Positions 22,960-33,880 of a stretch of DNA of 64,000 bases are shown piece after piece. The notes beneath the pieces were generated by a model that had not been told where the DNA came from, ran no database searches, and saw only the letters and a list, made by a program, of their open reading frames with translations. How positions within the stretch are numbered: the stretch's first letter is position 1; each line of letters starts with the position of its first letter. A program made the position numbers and the translations under genes. Origin of the DNA: Pogonophryne albipinna (taxonomy: Eukaryota; Chordata; Actinopteri; Perciformes; Artedidraconidae); the NCBI GenBank assembly GCA_028583405.1, contig CM053246.1, forward strand, positions 1,918,570 through 1,982,569, in the 5' to 3' direction.

Positions 22960-23122
22960 CAGATTGTCGGGCCTCCTTCCTATTTATACCGGAAGGAAGC
23001 CCGAGGGTGGGGCCCACCTTGCGGGTGGGCGTGGACTACAAGTGTTTCAGTGCTGCATGGGGGCGCAGGGGGATTACCCAATAGCGATAGCCTTAGAGGG
23101 CGAAGCCATATACGAAATAGAA
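22960..23122. repeat. DIRS copy 1 terminal inverted repeat, upstream end, with TATA box
   Basis: Inverted relative to 8061-8245. The minus strand has TATAAATA at 22981-22988, about 80 bp upstream of the gag ATG, so this end probably serves as the promoter. Confidence 0.75.
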
Positions 23123-24709
23123 CATACTAGATCATGTTTACTGCAACATCAAGCAGGCATACAAAGCAGTGACACAGCCACATGTCGGCCAGTCAGACCA
23201 TCTGTCACTGCATCTCATTCCAGCCTACACCTGGCCTGATGATGCCTTCTCTAGAACTATCTGAGATTTTCACCAGGATTTTCAATCTCTCCCTGACCCA
23301 AGCCATCATCCCATCATGCTTAAAATCAGCAATCATAATCCCCGCCCCCAAATCAACAGCAGCCAACAGCAGCCTAAATAACTTCAGGCCCATTGCCCTA
23401 ACATCGGCGGTTATGAAATACTTTGAGCGGCTGGTCTCACATCACATCAAGGCCTGCCTCCCCCCAGCCTTCGATCCTCATCAGTTTGCCTTCAGGCCAA
23501 ACCGCTCCACGGAGGATGCCATTGCCATAACCCTCCACACCACACTAAGCCACCTGGAACATCCAGGGAACTATGCTAGGCTTCTCTTCATTACACCTTC
23601 AACACCATCATCCCTGACATCCTCATCAATAAACTTCTTGACCTCCACCTGCCCCCCTCCACCTGTGCCTGGATAAAGGATTTCCTCACAAACAGACCAC
23701 AATGTGTGAAACTGGGCTCCCATCTCTCTTCCACCCTAACACTCAGCACTGGCTCTCCCCAGGGCTGTGTGCTAAGTCCACTCCTGTATGCCTTATACAC
23801 GCATGACTGCTCTCCCACCTACCCTTCAAACACCATCATTAAATATGCAGACGACAGCACCGTCATCGGGCTCGTCTCAGGAGGTGATGAGACAGCCTAT
23901 AGAGAGGAGGTCCAGAAACTGACGGAGTGGTGCACGGTCAACAACCTACTGCTTAACTCAATAAAAACTAAATAAATCATCATCGATTTCAGGAGAACCA
24001 GCATAGACCACGCCCCCCTCTACATTAACGGGGACTAAAGGCCCAGCAGCGACTGTACTTCCTGAGACTGCTCAGAAAGAACCATCTGATGGTGACCTTC
24101 TATCGCTCTACAGTTGAGAGCGTCCTCACATACTGCATCTCTGCTTGGTATGCAGGGAGCTCGGCTGCCGACAGGAAAGCTCTGCAGAGGGTCATTAACA
24201 CGGCCCAGAGGATTATTGGCTGCCCTCTGCCCTCCCTGGAAGACATCACCAGCTCTCGCTGCCTCAGGAGGACCAGTTCCATCCTGAAGGACTCATCCCA
24301 CCAGCCCGTCATCTGTTCAACCTGCTGCCCTCGGCCCGGCGCTACCGTTCACTGAAAGCGCGCACCTCCAGATTCACAAACAGTTTCTTCCCATGGGCCA
24401 TTAGGACATTAAACACACACAAATAACTCCCCATATCCCCACTGTGCAATAATCATGGTCTGTCGTATATGCTGTAATATTTATCATATATATTTTTATC
24501 ATAATTCTATTTGATTCATTTATCTATTTATTTATTAATCCTGGTCATCTACATGACCATCCGAAGCTGTGTGCACTACTTGCTGGTCGTAACTTTCAGA
24601 CCTTTTAATCTGTGTTTTAATATATCTGTTTTTAAAGCACTCGCTGGAGCAGTAACTATACATCTCGTTGTATTCTGTACAATGACAATAAAAGCTTTTG
24701 AATTTGAAT
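23123..24709 (+). pseudogene. L2-like LINE reverse transcriptase and 3' end
   Basis: RT motifs in order: PSCLKSAIIIPAPK and FRPIALTSAVMKYFERLV (about 23310-23430), DPHQFAFRPNRSTEDAI, a damaged IDFSSAF-type region near 23600, [21 protein letters not shown] (about 23750), and [12 protein letters not shown] (catalytic Y-A-D-D, about 23840). A deletion near 24035 removes part of the thumb, after which RVINTAQRIIGCPLPSLEDI follows. The 3' end has the fish L2-type AATGACAATAAAAGC at about 24680. Several frameshifts and a stop at 23676 make it inactive. This enzyme makes the element cDNA at the nicked target. Confidence 0.85.
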
Positions 24710-25020
24710 TTGTAGTTAAAGGGGACGGCCCCAGCCTGCTGGGAAGAGGCTGGCTGGAGGAAAAAACATCTGAGATGGAAAGAAATCATGCTCAGACACA
24801 AAGCCCGAGTCCTGAAACACCGCAAGCAAGTACTGAGCAAACATGAAAATGTCTTCAAAGAGGAGCTTGGCACACTGAAAGGTATGAAAGCTACCATCCA
24901 TGTAAAGGCTGATCCAGTCCCTTGTTTCTTCCATCTGAGGTCTGTCCCGTACGCCATGCGCACGAAAGAAGATGAAGAAATAGACACTCACTCCCAGGTT
25001 AAAAAGGGGACAGAATGAGA
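24710..25020 (+). pseudogene. Gypsy-A protease-to-RT linker
   Basis: VVKGDGPSLLGRGWL, then (in the next frame) HKARVLKHRKQVLSKHENVF and LGTLKGMKATIHV with VPYAMR: the characteristic stretch leading into gypsy reverse transcriptase. A frameshift occurs near 24765. The RT core is then missing, and 25021-25190 has no match to it. Confidence 0.75.
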
Positions 25021-25189
25021 AGGAGTCAGGTGGACAGTTAAGGGTTTTTATTCCACTAAGAACACGTAGCTCAAAGGACCACAGACACGGCATGGTGTCG
25101 TCCTAAACGTGTCCGTTCATGCGGCCAGGACGTCCTCCCAGGACCCAGCCTACTGCAAGAGAGACCAGAACCAGGTTACCACATGCTTT

Positions 25190-25504
25190 TATTCAGTGAC
25201 AGATTACCTGGCTTGGCAGTTATATTTAGAATCAAGAAATTCCACAAGTACTTTCACCATCTACACAGATCACAAGCACTGATCTCTCTTTTCAATGAAA
25301 AGAAACCCATTCCTGCCTATGAGTATCACATTGTGTACAAACCAGGAAAGAACAGCACTAATGCGGACGCATTAAGCAGACTGCCGCTGTCGGAAGATGT
25401 GCGAGAGAGTGAGACCGAAGAACAAGTGCTCATGATTGATCTTCTGGATGACACACTCGTGGACACAGCCAAAATAAAACACTGGACAGCTAAGGATGTA
25501 ATAT
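25190..25504 (+). pseudogene. Gypsy-A RNase H tail and tether
   Basis: The reading includes IKKFHKY, a shortened ISLFNEKKPIP, then YEYHIVYKPGKNSTNADALS, the end of a gypsy RNase H domain with the D-A-L-S-R motif. About 25 residues between the P-I-P and Y-E-Y-H blocks are deleted. The following acidic region leads to the integrase and is cut at 25504 by a MITE. Confidence 0.8.
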
Positions 25505-25855
25505 AGCAACACAGTCTCACTGCATTTCGTGTTATAGTCGCAAAATTAATCTATTGATTCGTGTTCACCAACACGATTTCCCCATTTTTTTCGTGTCACA
25601 CAGAATGATTTTAAAAGCAATGTAAATAATAACAAATTAGAAGGAAAAACAGATTTAAAAATACAGATTTCAGTATTCTGACACAGAACGATCTTAGAAG
25701 CAATGCATTTATATTGGTAGTATGTTTAGTGCCTGCACCAAATAATAACAAATTAGAAGGAAACAAAGATGACAAAAAATCGTGTTGGTGAACACGAATC
25801 AATAGATTAAATTAATTTCGTGACTATAACACGAAATGCCGTGAGACTGGGTTGA
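25505..25855. mobile_element. Fold-back MITE in Gypsy-A
   Basis: About 70-bp imperfect inverted repeats at the two ends (CAGTCTCAC, GCATTTCGTGTTATAGTC, GATTCGTGTTCACCAACACG on one side and their inverse on the other). The gypsy frame continues across it, with atat duplicated (25501-25504, 25856-25859). No ORF. Confidence 0.8.
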
Positions 25856-26389
25856 ATATTGTCTCAAATTCATGGTTATGTCCTGTCGGGATGGCCTTCA
25901 GTGACTGAGGCTCCTCTCAAGCCGTATCATCAGAGGAGAGAGGAACTGAGTGTGAGGGATGGCTGCATGCTCTGGGGAGCCAAAGGCAGGGAAAATATAT
26001 TGAAATTACTGCACCAAACACTGTCAAAGATGAAAGTTCTGGCTAGATCTTATTACATTACATTACATGTTAGACACTTTTATCCAAAGCGACTTACATA
26101 CTCAATACTGTGGGCAATCTCCCACAGGAGCAATTTGGGGTGAAGTGTCTCAGGGACAGAACGACATGCTGACTGCAGAGGGGTTTGAACCCAGCTCTAT
26201 CCACTGCGCCACACGCCTCTTATGTATGGTGGCCGGGGTTGGACCAGGATGTAGAAAAGAAAGTGCAGTCTTGTGAGGAGTGCCAAAAGCACCACAAGTC
26301 ACCACCATCAGCGCCATTACATCCCTGGGAGTGGCCGGAGTCTCCCTGGACGAGAGTTCATGTAGACTATGCAGGCCCTTTCCTGGGAG
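25856..26389 (+). pseudogene. Gypsy-A integrase N-terminal zinc finger and start of core
   Basis: Motifs: REELSVRDGCMLWGAKGREN, then a His region (ILKLLHQTLSKMKVLARS), YVWWPGLDQDVEKKV and CEECQKHH, giving the HHCC zinc-binding module, although the second His position is hard to place. WTRVHVDYAGPFLG carries the first catalytic Asp. The frame then runs directly into LTR sequence at 26390, so the second Asp and the Glu of the DDE core are deleted. A SINE-like repeat (26053-26217) splits the domain; removing it with one copy of tctta restores the frame. Confidence 0.85.
26053..26217 (+). mobile_element. SINE-like dispersed fish repeat
   Basis: 165 bp flanked by tctta on both sides (26048-26052, 26218-26222) inside integrase coding sequence. 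It contains TTTTATCCAAAGCGACTTAC and GGGGTTTGAACCCAGCTCT, the latter like a tRNA-type B box. Class not certain. Confidence 0.7.
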
Positions 26390-26528
26390 GCAAACTTACT
26401 CTTGGTACCAAAAGAGCCTGTTGTATATGTTCCCATGAGGAAGTCCAAGCAAGCATTTTGCAAAAGTAAAAACAGATAAACCTACTCCGATGTTGTGGAC
26501 ATACAATTATTGGTCACAAGATACAACA
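26390..26528 (+). repeat. Gypsy-A 3' LTR remnant
   Basis: Matches 1550-1676 of the 5' LTR. The first ~60 bp of the LTR and the end of pol are removed by one deletion. Followed by the duplicated gtcgg. Confidence 0.8.
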
Positions 26529-26533
26529 GTCGG

Positions 26534-27524
26534 CCTCATTTATTAAACTTTGCGTAGGATTCACGTGGGAAGGTGGCGTACGTAGGACAAAGCAAGTAAA
26601 TACGCACACAAATATTCCAATTTATAAAACACCGCGCACTCACATGGCCGGTTTCCCTTTATAAATCACAATCAACTCGAAATGCGGCGCAGCTTTTGTG
26701 GGCTTCATGTAACGTCCATGTTTGCCTATAAATAGTCAAAGAAACGCCCATATTAATATTCATTTTGACTGACTACATGAAGAAGATCGCAGGAAATTAC
26801 GACAGAACATCTAAGAAAGACATTTCACACCGTGTCAGATGTTGGTTATTTTGGGGAGGTGGAGAAAGGTAAATCATATTGTTTGGTGGATGCAGTTTGA
26901 ACCAGCATGAAGGTCAGATTGTCACCAAAATAAAGAAATAAGTGATGAAAAAGTTAATGACAAAATACACACAACCTTCCTCAGGCAGTGTGTCAGTGTG
27001 TTTGTGCCGGAGACAGGAGACACCCCCATGATGAGAAACTGTAAGAAATGATCGGGGAAACCCTCCGGAGTGGAGTCATGACGACTTGATCTGAATTTTT
27101 ATTTTTTTATTTGGTGGTTTGTGTTCCAGCGTCTCCACTGCAGCCTGTGCGTCTCAACCCGCCATGGGACCTTATTTCGGAAAAATTATGTATTGAAGTC
27201 AATGGAGAGAGAAAAGTTATCTTTCGATCCCGTTTGAATTGTGCCATGAATTACACATATGTAATGCCCTCTGCCCTCCCTGGAAGACATTACCAGCTCT
27301 CGCTGGTGATGTCGAGAGCTGATATACTACGTCATAGAGTGGCGCAGAATGCTGGGCATTTAACATGCATTTAAACAGTCCTTCGGCGCCACTCGATGAC
27401 GTAGTACACTTGAAATAGTTGCTCTGCAGCATGTGTACTCGCGATTGAGAAACGGCCTCTGTCTCTGTCTCTCTGCTGATCACTACACTCAAAGTGGGTG
27501 TGTCTGTGTGTCTCATTCACTGTA
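26534..27524. other. MITE-like and LINE debris
   Basis: cctcatttattaaactttgcg at 26534 resembles the end of a common fish MITE, and Gypsy-A appears to have landed at its edge. About 38 bp at 27267-27304 repeat the L2-like LINE (ccctccctggaagacat, cf. 24230). Nothing else was recognised. Confidence 0.35.
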
Positions 27525-28114
27525 GTGTTGTCACGATACCAACATTTTGGTTTCGATACCGATACCAAGTCAAGAATTGCGATTTCTTTTTCGATACTTT
27601 TCTTAAAAAAAGGGAAACCGTCTTAAATGTAATTATTGTGCTTTATTTCACACCAGAATTTTTTTTCCAGTCATAACACTAACTTTTAAACAATGAGAAC
27701 AATAAATAAAATAAATGACAAGATGTGCTGAAGCTGCTCCTCTATTGTTCTCTGAGTCTTCTGGTTGCTCCTCCATAGGAAGCATAACGGTTTCAGCTTT
27801 TAGGAGCACTTCCCTCTTGACTTCCTCTTCCATAGAAACAAAAGTACTCTTAAATCTTGGATCTAGGAAAGTGGAGATCTTTAGCATCATCTTCAGATCG
27901 TGCTCATTGTATCTCTAGAGAAGAAGTCTTCTCTAATTCTGTGCTTCATTTCCAGCGCCAGTGGACAGTCACCTTCCTTATCTTCTGTGCAGGCTCTTAT
28001 CTTCCACATGAGTGGCAGGACTGATGAGATTGTCGTTTCTTTCTCTCCACTTAGTGTATCTGTGAAATTACTAAGTGGAGCCAGGACATCCCTCACAATT
28101 TCCAAAGTTGTCAT
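27525..28114 (-). pseudogene. hAT transposase C-terminal fragment
   Basis: Two minus-strand frames that join with a shift at about 27891: LEIVRDVLAPLSNFTDTLSG and ALEMKHRIREDFFSR, then MMLKISTFLDPRFKS and EEEVKREVLL. This looks like the part of hAT transposases leading to the dimerisation region. The plus-strand end gtgttgtcacgatacc (27525) looks like a hAT terminus. The catalytic DDE part lies upstream in such proteins and is not present here. Confidence 0.65.
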
Positions 28115-29480
28115 TGTAAGGGAAACTTCTGCAGCAATGGAGAGTCAGGACTCAGAGAGACACGAGGAGAGTTGGAGCTTTGATGTCAAACACTGGTAGT
28201 TTATTACAGGTATCGGCCGGAAAATTCACATCACAAGTCACAGCAGCAAGAGGTTCTGACTGCCCGGGTGGGTTGCCAGATCAATTCTGCCCAGCCTCTC
28301 TCTCGATAGACCTTTTAACTAGTTTACAGAGAGTTAATCCACATATTGGGGGATGGGGCGTAAACACCTGGGAACACTGGAGATATCCCCAACGTCTTGA
28401 GATACTGAATCACTTGCCTGACTCTTAGGCCCGAGAGTTGACCGAACATAAAACTTTTAACTTAAATGTTTTATCCTGAAAATTCTTCATTTCCGGTTAG
28501 CATTAGCATGTGGCTAACGTTTTCAAACCGTGAATTAAAGGTGAAATGACATGTCGTGTTGCACAACTAAACACACTGTTTAGTTAGAATATCACCTCCC
28601 ATCTTCAGAGCAATCTGACTATTATAACATTAGCGTTAAGAAAGCTTACTTAAATATCTGCCACAAACATAAGTACACTGAGTGCAGACGTCGATGTGTC
28701 CCATTATCATCCATATCACATCATAATGTATCATATATTTCCTTATCTGTGTCAGCTGAGCCATATCTGGCCGTGCAACACTCACAGTGTCACATACTGT
28801 ATGCAGAAGTATTATTTTAAGCAACACATTAAGTTGAGGAAACACTCGAGTCAAATGTAATTAAAGTCAGATCGTGCAGTGATATCATAAACCTGTTAAT
28901 GTACGCATTCAAACACTTGTTCTGTTACCAGCTGTATTCACCTTGCAGGTGCAGCTCTGTGGCTTTGATCCTGGATAAAGTGTTTAAGTCATGGATGTTC
29001 AAAGTTGAACTTCTTCATATGTCGAATATTATAGTTGACTTTTCATTCAGGAAGTATGACGCTGCGCTGTCAGTACGCTTCTCCATGTTTGTGATTGGTC
29101 GAATGCTCCAGATACCCCCCCTTTTATGTGAACGCGCACCTAACTAGATAGGACACGGCTGGCTTGAGCGAACAAGTTGATAGCCAGCGTTGTAGGACAG
29201 TTTAGCGAGAGCGGCTTTGTTTTCGATTAAGTCAACCGGATAACTCAAAACATATCCAGGATAGGTTGAACTAGATTCGTAGTATACCCCCCAGGTTAGC
29301 CGCACAGCATAAGTTACCATGGAGATCTAGCCCGCTAAAAAGAGAACCAGCGTCGTAGGACCGGAAAGCCGGAGTTTTCCCTGAAGTTAGCCGGCTAAGC
29401 GAAAATACTGCTTCGTAGTACAGGCCTCTGGAGATGAGTAAACTCAAGAATCCGTAGAGTGTAAATACATAAAGAAAAAC
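28115..29480. other. Unassigned sequence
   Basis: No supported gene. 29130-29440 contains two related segments with ccgga/ggctaa motifs that look like a MITE, but I could not define its ends. Confidence 0.3.
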
Positions 29481-29565
29481 ACATTTTTACACTCAAACTG
29501 TTTGCATATCATAGACAAGGAATTCCTCTCTGAAGAACCAGCACCTTACCGTCGTAGAGAGGTTT

Positions 29566-30010
29566 GTGTGCCCTGATGAACCTGGGGGCTGTGTTGTCTG
29601 GAACCTTGTGTTCCTGGTAGGGTCTCCCATGGCAAATTGGTCTCCAGCAAGGGGCCAGACTAAGATTGGTTCAAAAGACCTCATGAAAGAAAAACCAAGA
29701 AGTGAGGATACCCGGCCCGGAGGAAGCCCGGGGTCCCCTTCTGGAGCCAGGCCCAGAAGGAGGACTCGTCGGCGAGCGTCTGGTGGCCGGGCTTGCCACG
29801 GAGCCCTGCCGGGCCCAGCCCGAAAAGGCAACGTGGGCAACACCTCCGCTTCTCCGTCCCGCGGGCCCACCACCTACGGGAAACAGCGATGGGGTCGGGT
29901 GCGCTGCCAGAAGGGTGGCAGTGAAAGCAGAGGGTCTCGACGGACCAGACCCGGGCGACAGAAGCTGGCTTTGGGGACGTGGAACGTCACCTCTCTGTGG
30001 GGGAAGGCAC
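29566..30010 (+). pseudogene. 5' end fragment of an RTE-like LINE
   Basis: GC-rich 5' region followed by RQKLALGTWNVTSLWGK, the start of an apurinic-type endonuclease as in RTE-clade LINEs. It breaks off within a few codons at about 30005. The continuation (tgtgcaataatcatg) resembles a piece of the L2-like 3' end seen at 24443, so the fragment may be a chimera. The upstream part of the frame is an Arg/Gly-rich leader of doubtful coding value. Confidence 0.6.
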
Positions 30011-30089
30011 ACCTGTGCAATAATCATGCTGTCTAATGTAGGAGCAAAAACCAGTGCAGGGGTGGTCAAGTGACCCAATCTCCCTATTG

Positions 30090-31726
30090 GTCGTCAATAA
30101 TATGCACCATTACAATGGGTGATCCAAGGCCCCACATTTGTTTACTCCCAATTATATTGCTTTTTCAAAATTAAATTAGCTGTTTTTAATTTTATTTTTA
30201 TTTTAAACTCTACATTTTGGACGACAAACAACAGTTATTTCCCCATAAAAAGTTCTCCTGTAGTAATATATGCTACAATGGTGAAGCCAATACCTCAAAT
30301 TGAAATACTATATTTTGTTTAGAACTAACTTTCCCTTCAACATGGCCGATATAAATAAATATTTGTCTGATCTTATAGAGATGTTACTAAAACTCTCCCT
30401 TTGAACTGATCAATACTGTAACAAATTAAAACACTACCAAATTCACACATGAATAATGAGAGTCACTATGGTATGATAAATACTACTCCCAAATAACATT
30501 TATAATATATATATATTTCTTACAGTGAGTTCGTTATTTCATGTCTAATAAATTCTCCTCTGTCTATGTCTAATCTAGGTGGAATCCACTATTATATTTA
30601 ATTTTTATAGACATTAATCTTTCTAGGTATGTCATATACTCAGTGAACCACTTTTTACTTTCCCTTAACGTTACTGTATGTAATATAATTTTTTTCTTGA
30701 AATATAATTAAGTACAATCCTTAGTTTATGACAAATACCATGAAATTCACAATGTATTGCAATGGTACCAATCAGTTCTCAAAACCTCTCATAAAACCAC
30801 AAAGTGACGTAACTGTATCCACAAAAACTATGCTAAAAACAACAAATTATAGTTTCTTATTTATTTCAATATATCTACTACATCAAATCACACATTGATC
30901 TATTAATTTTCAATGTATGCACTCCAACTTCAGATCACTCGATCTTTCACTCCTTCCATGAGACTTCGTAACCCATTATCTGACTAGGTTGATATGTGTT
31001 CACTTGTATTTATTAATATACTGGTCAATTCTTGTCGTTACTCTTAATGTCCTTATTCTATTTATTTGAATGTCCTGTCCTTAATTCAGACGTGCACACA
31101 GCATATGGTTATACACCCTGTTCACCTCCAGAGGGCAGCAGCTGACCACGAATGAACTTCCTCTGTCTGATGAAGCTCCCAGCTTCTGCAAACCTTCTCC
31201 TGTCACTATGTTTCTGCTCTCTCTTCTCAATTATTATACAGATTCAACGTAAAAAATCACACAGTTTATTACAGAATTTCCCCAGCGAGTCAGCCGTGCA
31301 GGACTAGAATACCTCACGGAGACCTCGCTGGTTCACTTTACTTTCTTTAGTGAGTTAAGGTACGGGAATGCACTACCCGACTCTTACAAACACTTAGTGC
31401 TTTAGGTACAGGACTGCTCTACCTGACTCTACAAACACTTTCTTAAATATAACTCGGTGCCTTAGGTCCGGAATGTATACCTGACTCTAAGCACTTTCTT
31501 ACTTTCTACAGTATTGTATTTTTTACCGTGACTAAGAACACTGAGAACACCACTGGCAACTCTAAAATTTTGTAGCAAAGCCAAATCACAGATTTTGGTA
31601 ATCAACAGGTATCTGTTTTACCTTTGTATCATGTAGGACGCCCTGGCGTAGTTGTCAGTGGTGTCCAGGTGTCCTTCACTGGACTAAATTCCGTCCGCTG
31701 GCTGTCGGTGGTCCTCCTAGAGACTA
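30090..31726 (-). repeat. ERV-2 leader/interior, related to ERV-1
   Basis: 30250-30455 aligns with 13680-13905 and 30462-31570 with 18085-19166. 31555-31720 matches the ERV-1 leader (actggcaactctaaaat, cagattttggt, ccgtccgctggctg). It is non-coding. The primer-binding site and LTR follow after the inserted element at 31727-32780. Confidence 0.6.
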
Positions 31727-32780
31727 GGGTTGCGTTCCGATAATCCAAAAATCAGCTCCTAAATTCTAACCCTATCTCCTATTCCTTGACCTCTGAGTGA
31801 AACGTCACGGGGTTAAGGGATAGTGGATAGGAGAATTCAAAAGGACTTACTTAAAGGTACTTTAGAGAATCCGAATGCACTTTCACTATCCGACGTGTTT
31901 ATGATGCGCTAGCGGACGTCATGAATGTGCGTCTGCTGCTGTGGGGAAACTATGAAAACTACAGTTTTCTATAGCGGACTACAACATGGATGTTTAATAA
32001 GAACGAGGGACTACTGTAAACTCATCTAGAGACTCTGCACCGTGCTCTGATGCTGTTACTTTATGCTTTATGAACGTGGACAACAGAGAAACATATTCTT
32101 CATGACCAAAGTTGGAATTGAAATAAAAAAGGAAAGTGAAACTTATGCTCGTCACCCTCTCCCTCCGGTCCACATTAATACAAATGATCCCAGTACGTAT
32201 GATTGTATGAACTATGAAAATATCTTAAAATCAATATAAATGTATTTATTATAAACGTTAGTCCTTAACATCTATCACTGTGTATCACCATTCAAACATC
32301 TTTTAAAAGTTGAACAAACCCCACACAGCTCAGTAAAGACTGTGAAATGTTGACTTTATTTGATCATTTCAGTCAAAACTAACGTTGATATTTCTCTTTT
32401 TGATTATAATACTGATGAACGTTCAGAACAAAGCACTTTGGCAACTTACCACATACGTTTTAAAATGCTTAATAAGCACGTAACATTCATGATATAATTT
32501 CTCGGTCATAATCGGTTGTTTCCGTGAACGGCCGACTGTTGAGTGAAGGCAAATGCTGCGGCTGCAATGCATTGTGGGGCAGCATTTTCTCCTCTCCTTT
32601 CGTCAAGGGAGGTCCAGTGGTTCCTAAGCTTAAGGAGGTTATAAAGGAAGTTTGAAACCTCCTTTCCTTTCATTTGGAGAATTGGAACGGCACTTAACAT
32701 GGCTGCCACTGACGTACTTCCAGGTCATTTCACTTGGTTAGGAAAGTTCCTAAGCTAAATGGACTATTGGAACGCAACCC
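31727..32780. mobile_element. DNA transposon with GGGTTGCGTTCC terminal inverted repeats
   Basis: 20-bp ends GGGTTGCGTTCCGATAATCC and, inverted, GGGTTGCGTTCCAATAGTCC (17 of 20 alike). It interrupts the ERV-2 leader. 1054 bp, no transposase. The target duplication is unclear (act possible), so the superfamily is open. Confidence 0.7.
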
Positions 32781-32790
32781 AGCACTCATT

Positions 32791-32806
32791 ACGTCGGAGG
32801 TCACCA
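32791..32806 (-). promoter_or_regulatory. ERV-2 primer-binding site
   Basis: The minus strand reads TGGTGACCTCCGACGT, three bases from the LTR end at 32810. Like ERV-1 it resembles a tRNA-Trp complement. Confidence 0.6.
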
Positions 32807-32809
32807 GTT

Positions 32810-33525
32810 TGTAGGAGCAAACACAGTAGTGGTGGCTTAAAGCCCACCTCCGCTCCGCGCCGTCCGTTAGATGAGCCTGGTCAGATTTAATAAAAGAAGT
32901 TCAAAACACCGGCATAAAAGTTATAACAATAATCTGATTTTAATAGTAAAAAACACAATACAGAGTGCCCTGTAACAGAGCACTCCGGGCTCCCCGCTCT
33001 ACTGCCGTGCGATACAGATATCGGGACCAGCCAGTCAGAAACAGGGGGCATTTTGCATGAATAAACAACAGTATATATAGACATATTTGGGGCGGAGAGT
33101 CACTTCTTATCTTGCACCTGAGTTCACTCCTTTACTTTCCCAAGGAAGATTTCACAAACTCTATTCTTTCCCAGACAATCAAACATTGTACACAGATATA
33201 TTGGTACATTACTTCTGAACAGAGCGTGAGTAGACAAAGGCAGAGTCAATCTTTATCTTCCACCTAACTTCACTCCTTTACATTCCCAAGGAAGATTTCA
33301 CACAAACTATTCCTTTCCAGACAATCAAACATTGTACACAGATATATTGGTATCAAACATTGTACACAGATATATTGGTGCTTGAGATTATATTGGCCCC
33401 AGGAAGAACCTTGAAAAGAATATGTGTGTGTGCTGGTGAGAGGAGGTGTATGTGTGTGTGTGTGTGTGTGCTGGTATCTGGGTCAGTGAGTGTAGATGAG
33501 CAAAGAATATGTGTGTGTGCTGGGA
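32810..33525 (-). repeat. ERV-2 LTR, part downstream of DIRS copy 2 on the minus strand
   Basis: It begins TGTAGGAGC on the plus strand (LTR end on the minus strand). It contains a duplicated ~100-bp block (ttcactcctttac...attgtacacagatatattggt at about 33120-33215 and 33255-33352) and two copies of a gtgtgtg-rich ~85-bp unit. DIRS copy 2 is inserted in the second unit. The LTR continues at 39224-39410. Confidence 0.6.
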
Positions 33526-33528
33526 GAA

Positions 33529-33750
33529 CTGGGGTTACGTAATGTAACCCAGCTTCTATGAGTATAGGCGCAGCCCTCTAAGGCTATCGCTATTGGGTTA
33601 ATCCCACTGCACGTGTGCAGCACTGACAGATTTATTCCACGCCCACCTACGACGTGGGCCCCACCTCCAGGCTCACTTCCGTATAAATAGGAAGCAGGCC
33701 TTACAATCCACTCCAACAGCTTTTCTTCAGCAATTCGCGGAACCAGTGGG
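33529..33750. repeat. DIRS copy 2 terminal inverted repeat, downstream end
   Basis: Inverted relative to 39045-39223 through GCTATCGCTATTGGGTTAAT, CACGCCCACC and TATAAATAGGAAGCAGGC blocks. Confidence 0.8.
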
Positions 33751-33751
33751 G

Positions 33752-33880
33752 CCCGAACCTTAGAGGGCTGCGCCTATACTCATAGAAGCTGGGTTACATT
33801 ACGTAACCCCAGTTCTATATCGTATAAGGCTTCGCCCTCTAAGGCTATCGCTATTGGGTTAAGGGCGAAGCAGGATGTAG
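33752..33880. repeat. DIRS copy 2 internal complementary region
   Basis: GCTGGGTTACATTACGTAAC is complementary to the outer end at 33531-33556, and the adjoining TTCTATATCGTATAAGGC is complementary to the outer end at 39200-39223. The two outer ends are thus written side by side in inverted form. Confidence 0.85.

Larger units (their letters stand above)
8061..23122 (-). mobile_element. DIRS copy 1 (tyrosine-recombinase retrotransposon), split by ERV-1
   Basis: Reading on the minus strand from 23122: inverted terminal repeat with a TATA box, gag, a repeat-rich linker, reverse transcriptase, (ERV-1), tyrosine recombinase, internal complementary region and the other inverted terminal repeat. 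It has neither LTRs nor DDE integrase, as expected of DIRS, which integrates by a tyrosine recombinase. The insertion site in the LINE shows short gaa-type identity and no longer target duplication. Without ERV-1 it is about 4.9 kb. The RNase H and part of the methyltransferase-like region are deleted. Confidence 0.85.
7427..24709 (+). mobile_element. L2-like (jockey-type) LINE split by DIRS copy 1
   Basis: A non-LTR retrotransposon lies between two halves of Gypsy-A coding sequence. Its 5' part (7427-8060) carries an endonuclease, its 3' part (23123-24709) carries the reverse transcriptase and a 3' end with AATAAA-rich tail. A short duplication, ttgt, occurs at 7423-7426 and 24710-24713. The reading goes from ...GDFN.. 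through the break at 8060/23123 and on into the RT N-terminus. Without DIRS copy 1 it is about 2.2 kb, so it is internally deleted or 5'-truncated. Confidence 0.8.
1498..26528 (+). mobile_element. Gypsy-A: one LTR retrotransposon expanded to 25 kb by nested insertions
   Basis: The outer borders are defined by the same 5 bp, gtcgg, immediately before 1498 and immediately after 26528. The first LTR begins TGTGGTATC and both LTR ends read GATACAACA. Internal pieces occur in gypsy order: leader, gag with zinc knuckles, protease, the protease-to-RT linker, the RNase H tail, and the integrase zinc finger with the start of the core. The reverse transcriptase core and most of the integrase are deleted. 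Between the pieces sit five primary insertions (1850-4608, 5339-6989, 7427-24709, 25505-25855, 26053-26217), each interrupting otherwise continuous gypsy sequence. Removing them leaves about 2.8 kb. Confidence 0.8.

Noticed and set aside
26190..26200. tRNA gene suggested by GGTTTGAACCC
   Set aside because: Only a B-box-like stretch within a dispersed repeat; no cloverleaf could be drawn.
29671..30078. Minus-strand frames opposite the LINE 5' end
   Set aside because: GC-rich shadow frames.
33360..33716. Frames over the gtgtgtg-rich LTR repeat
   Set aside because: Translation of simple repeats and DIRS terminal repeat.
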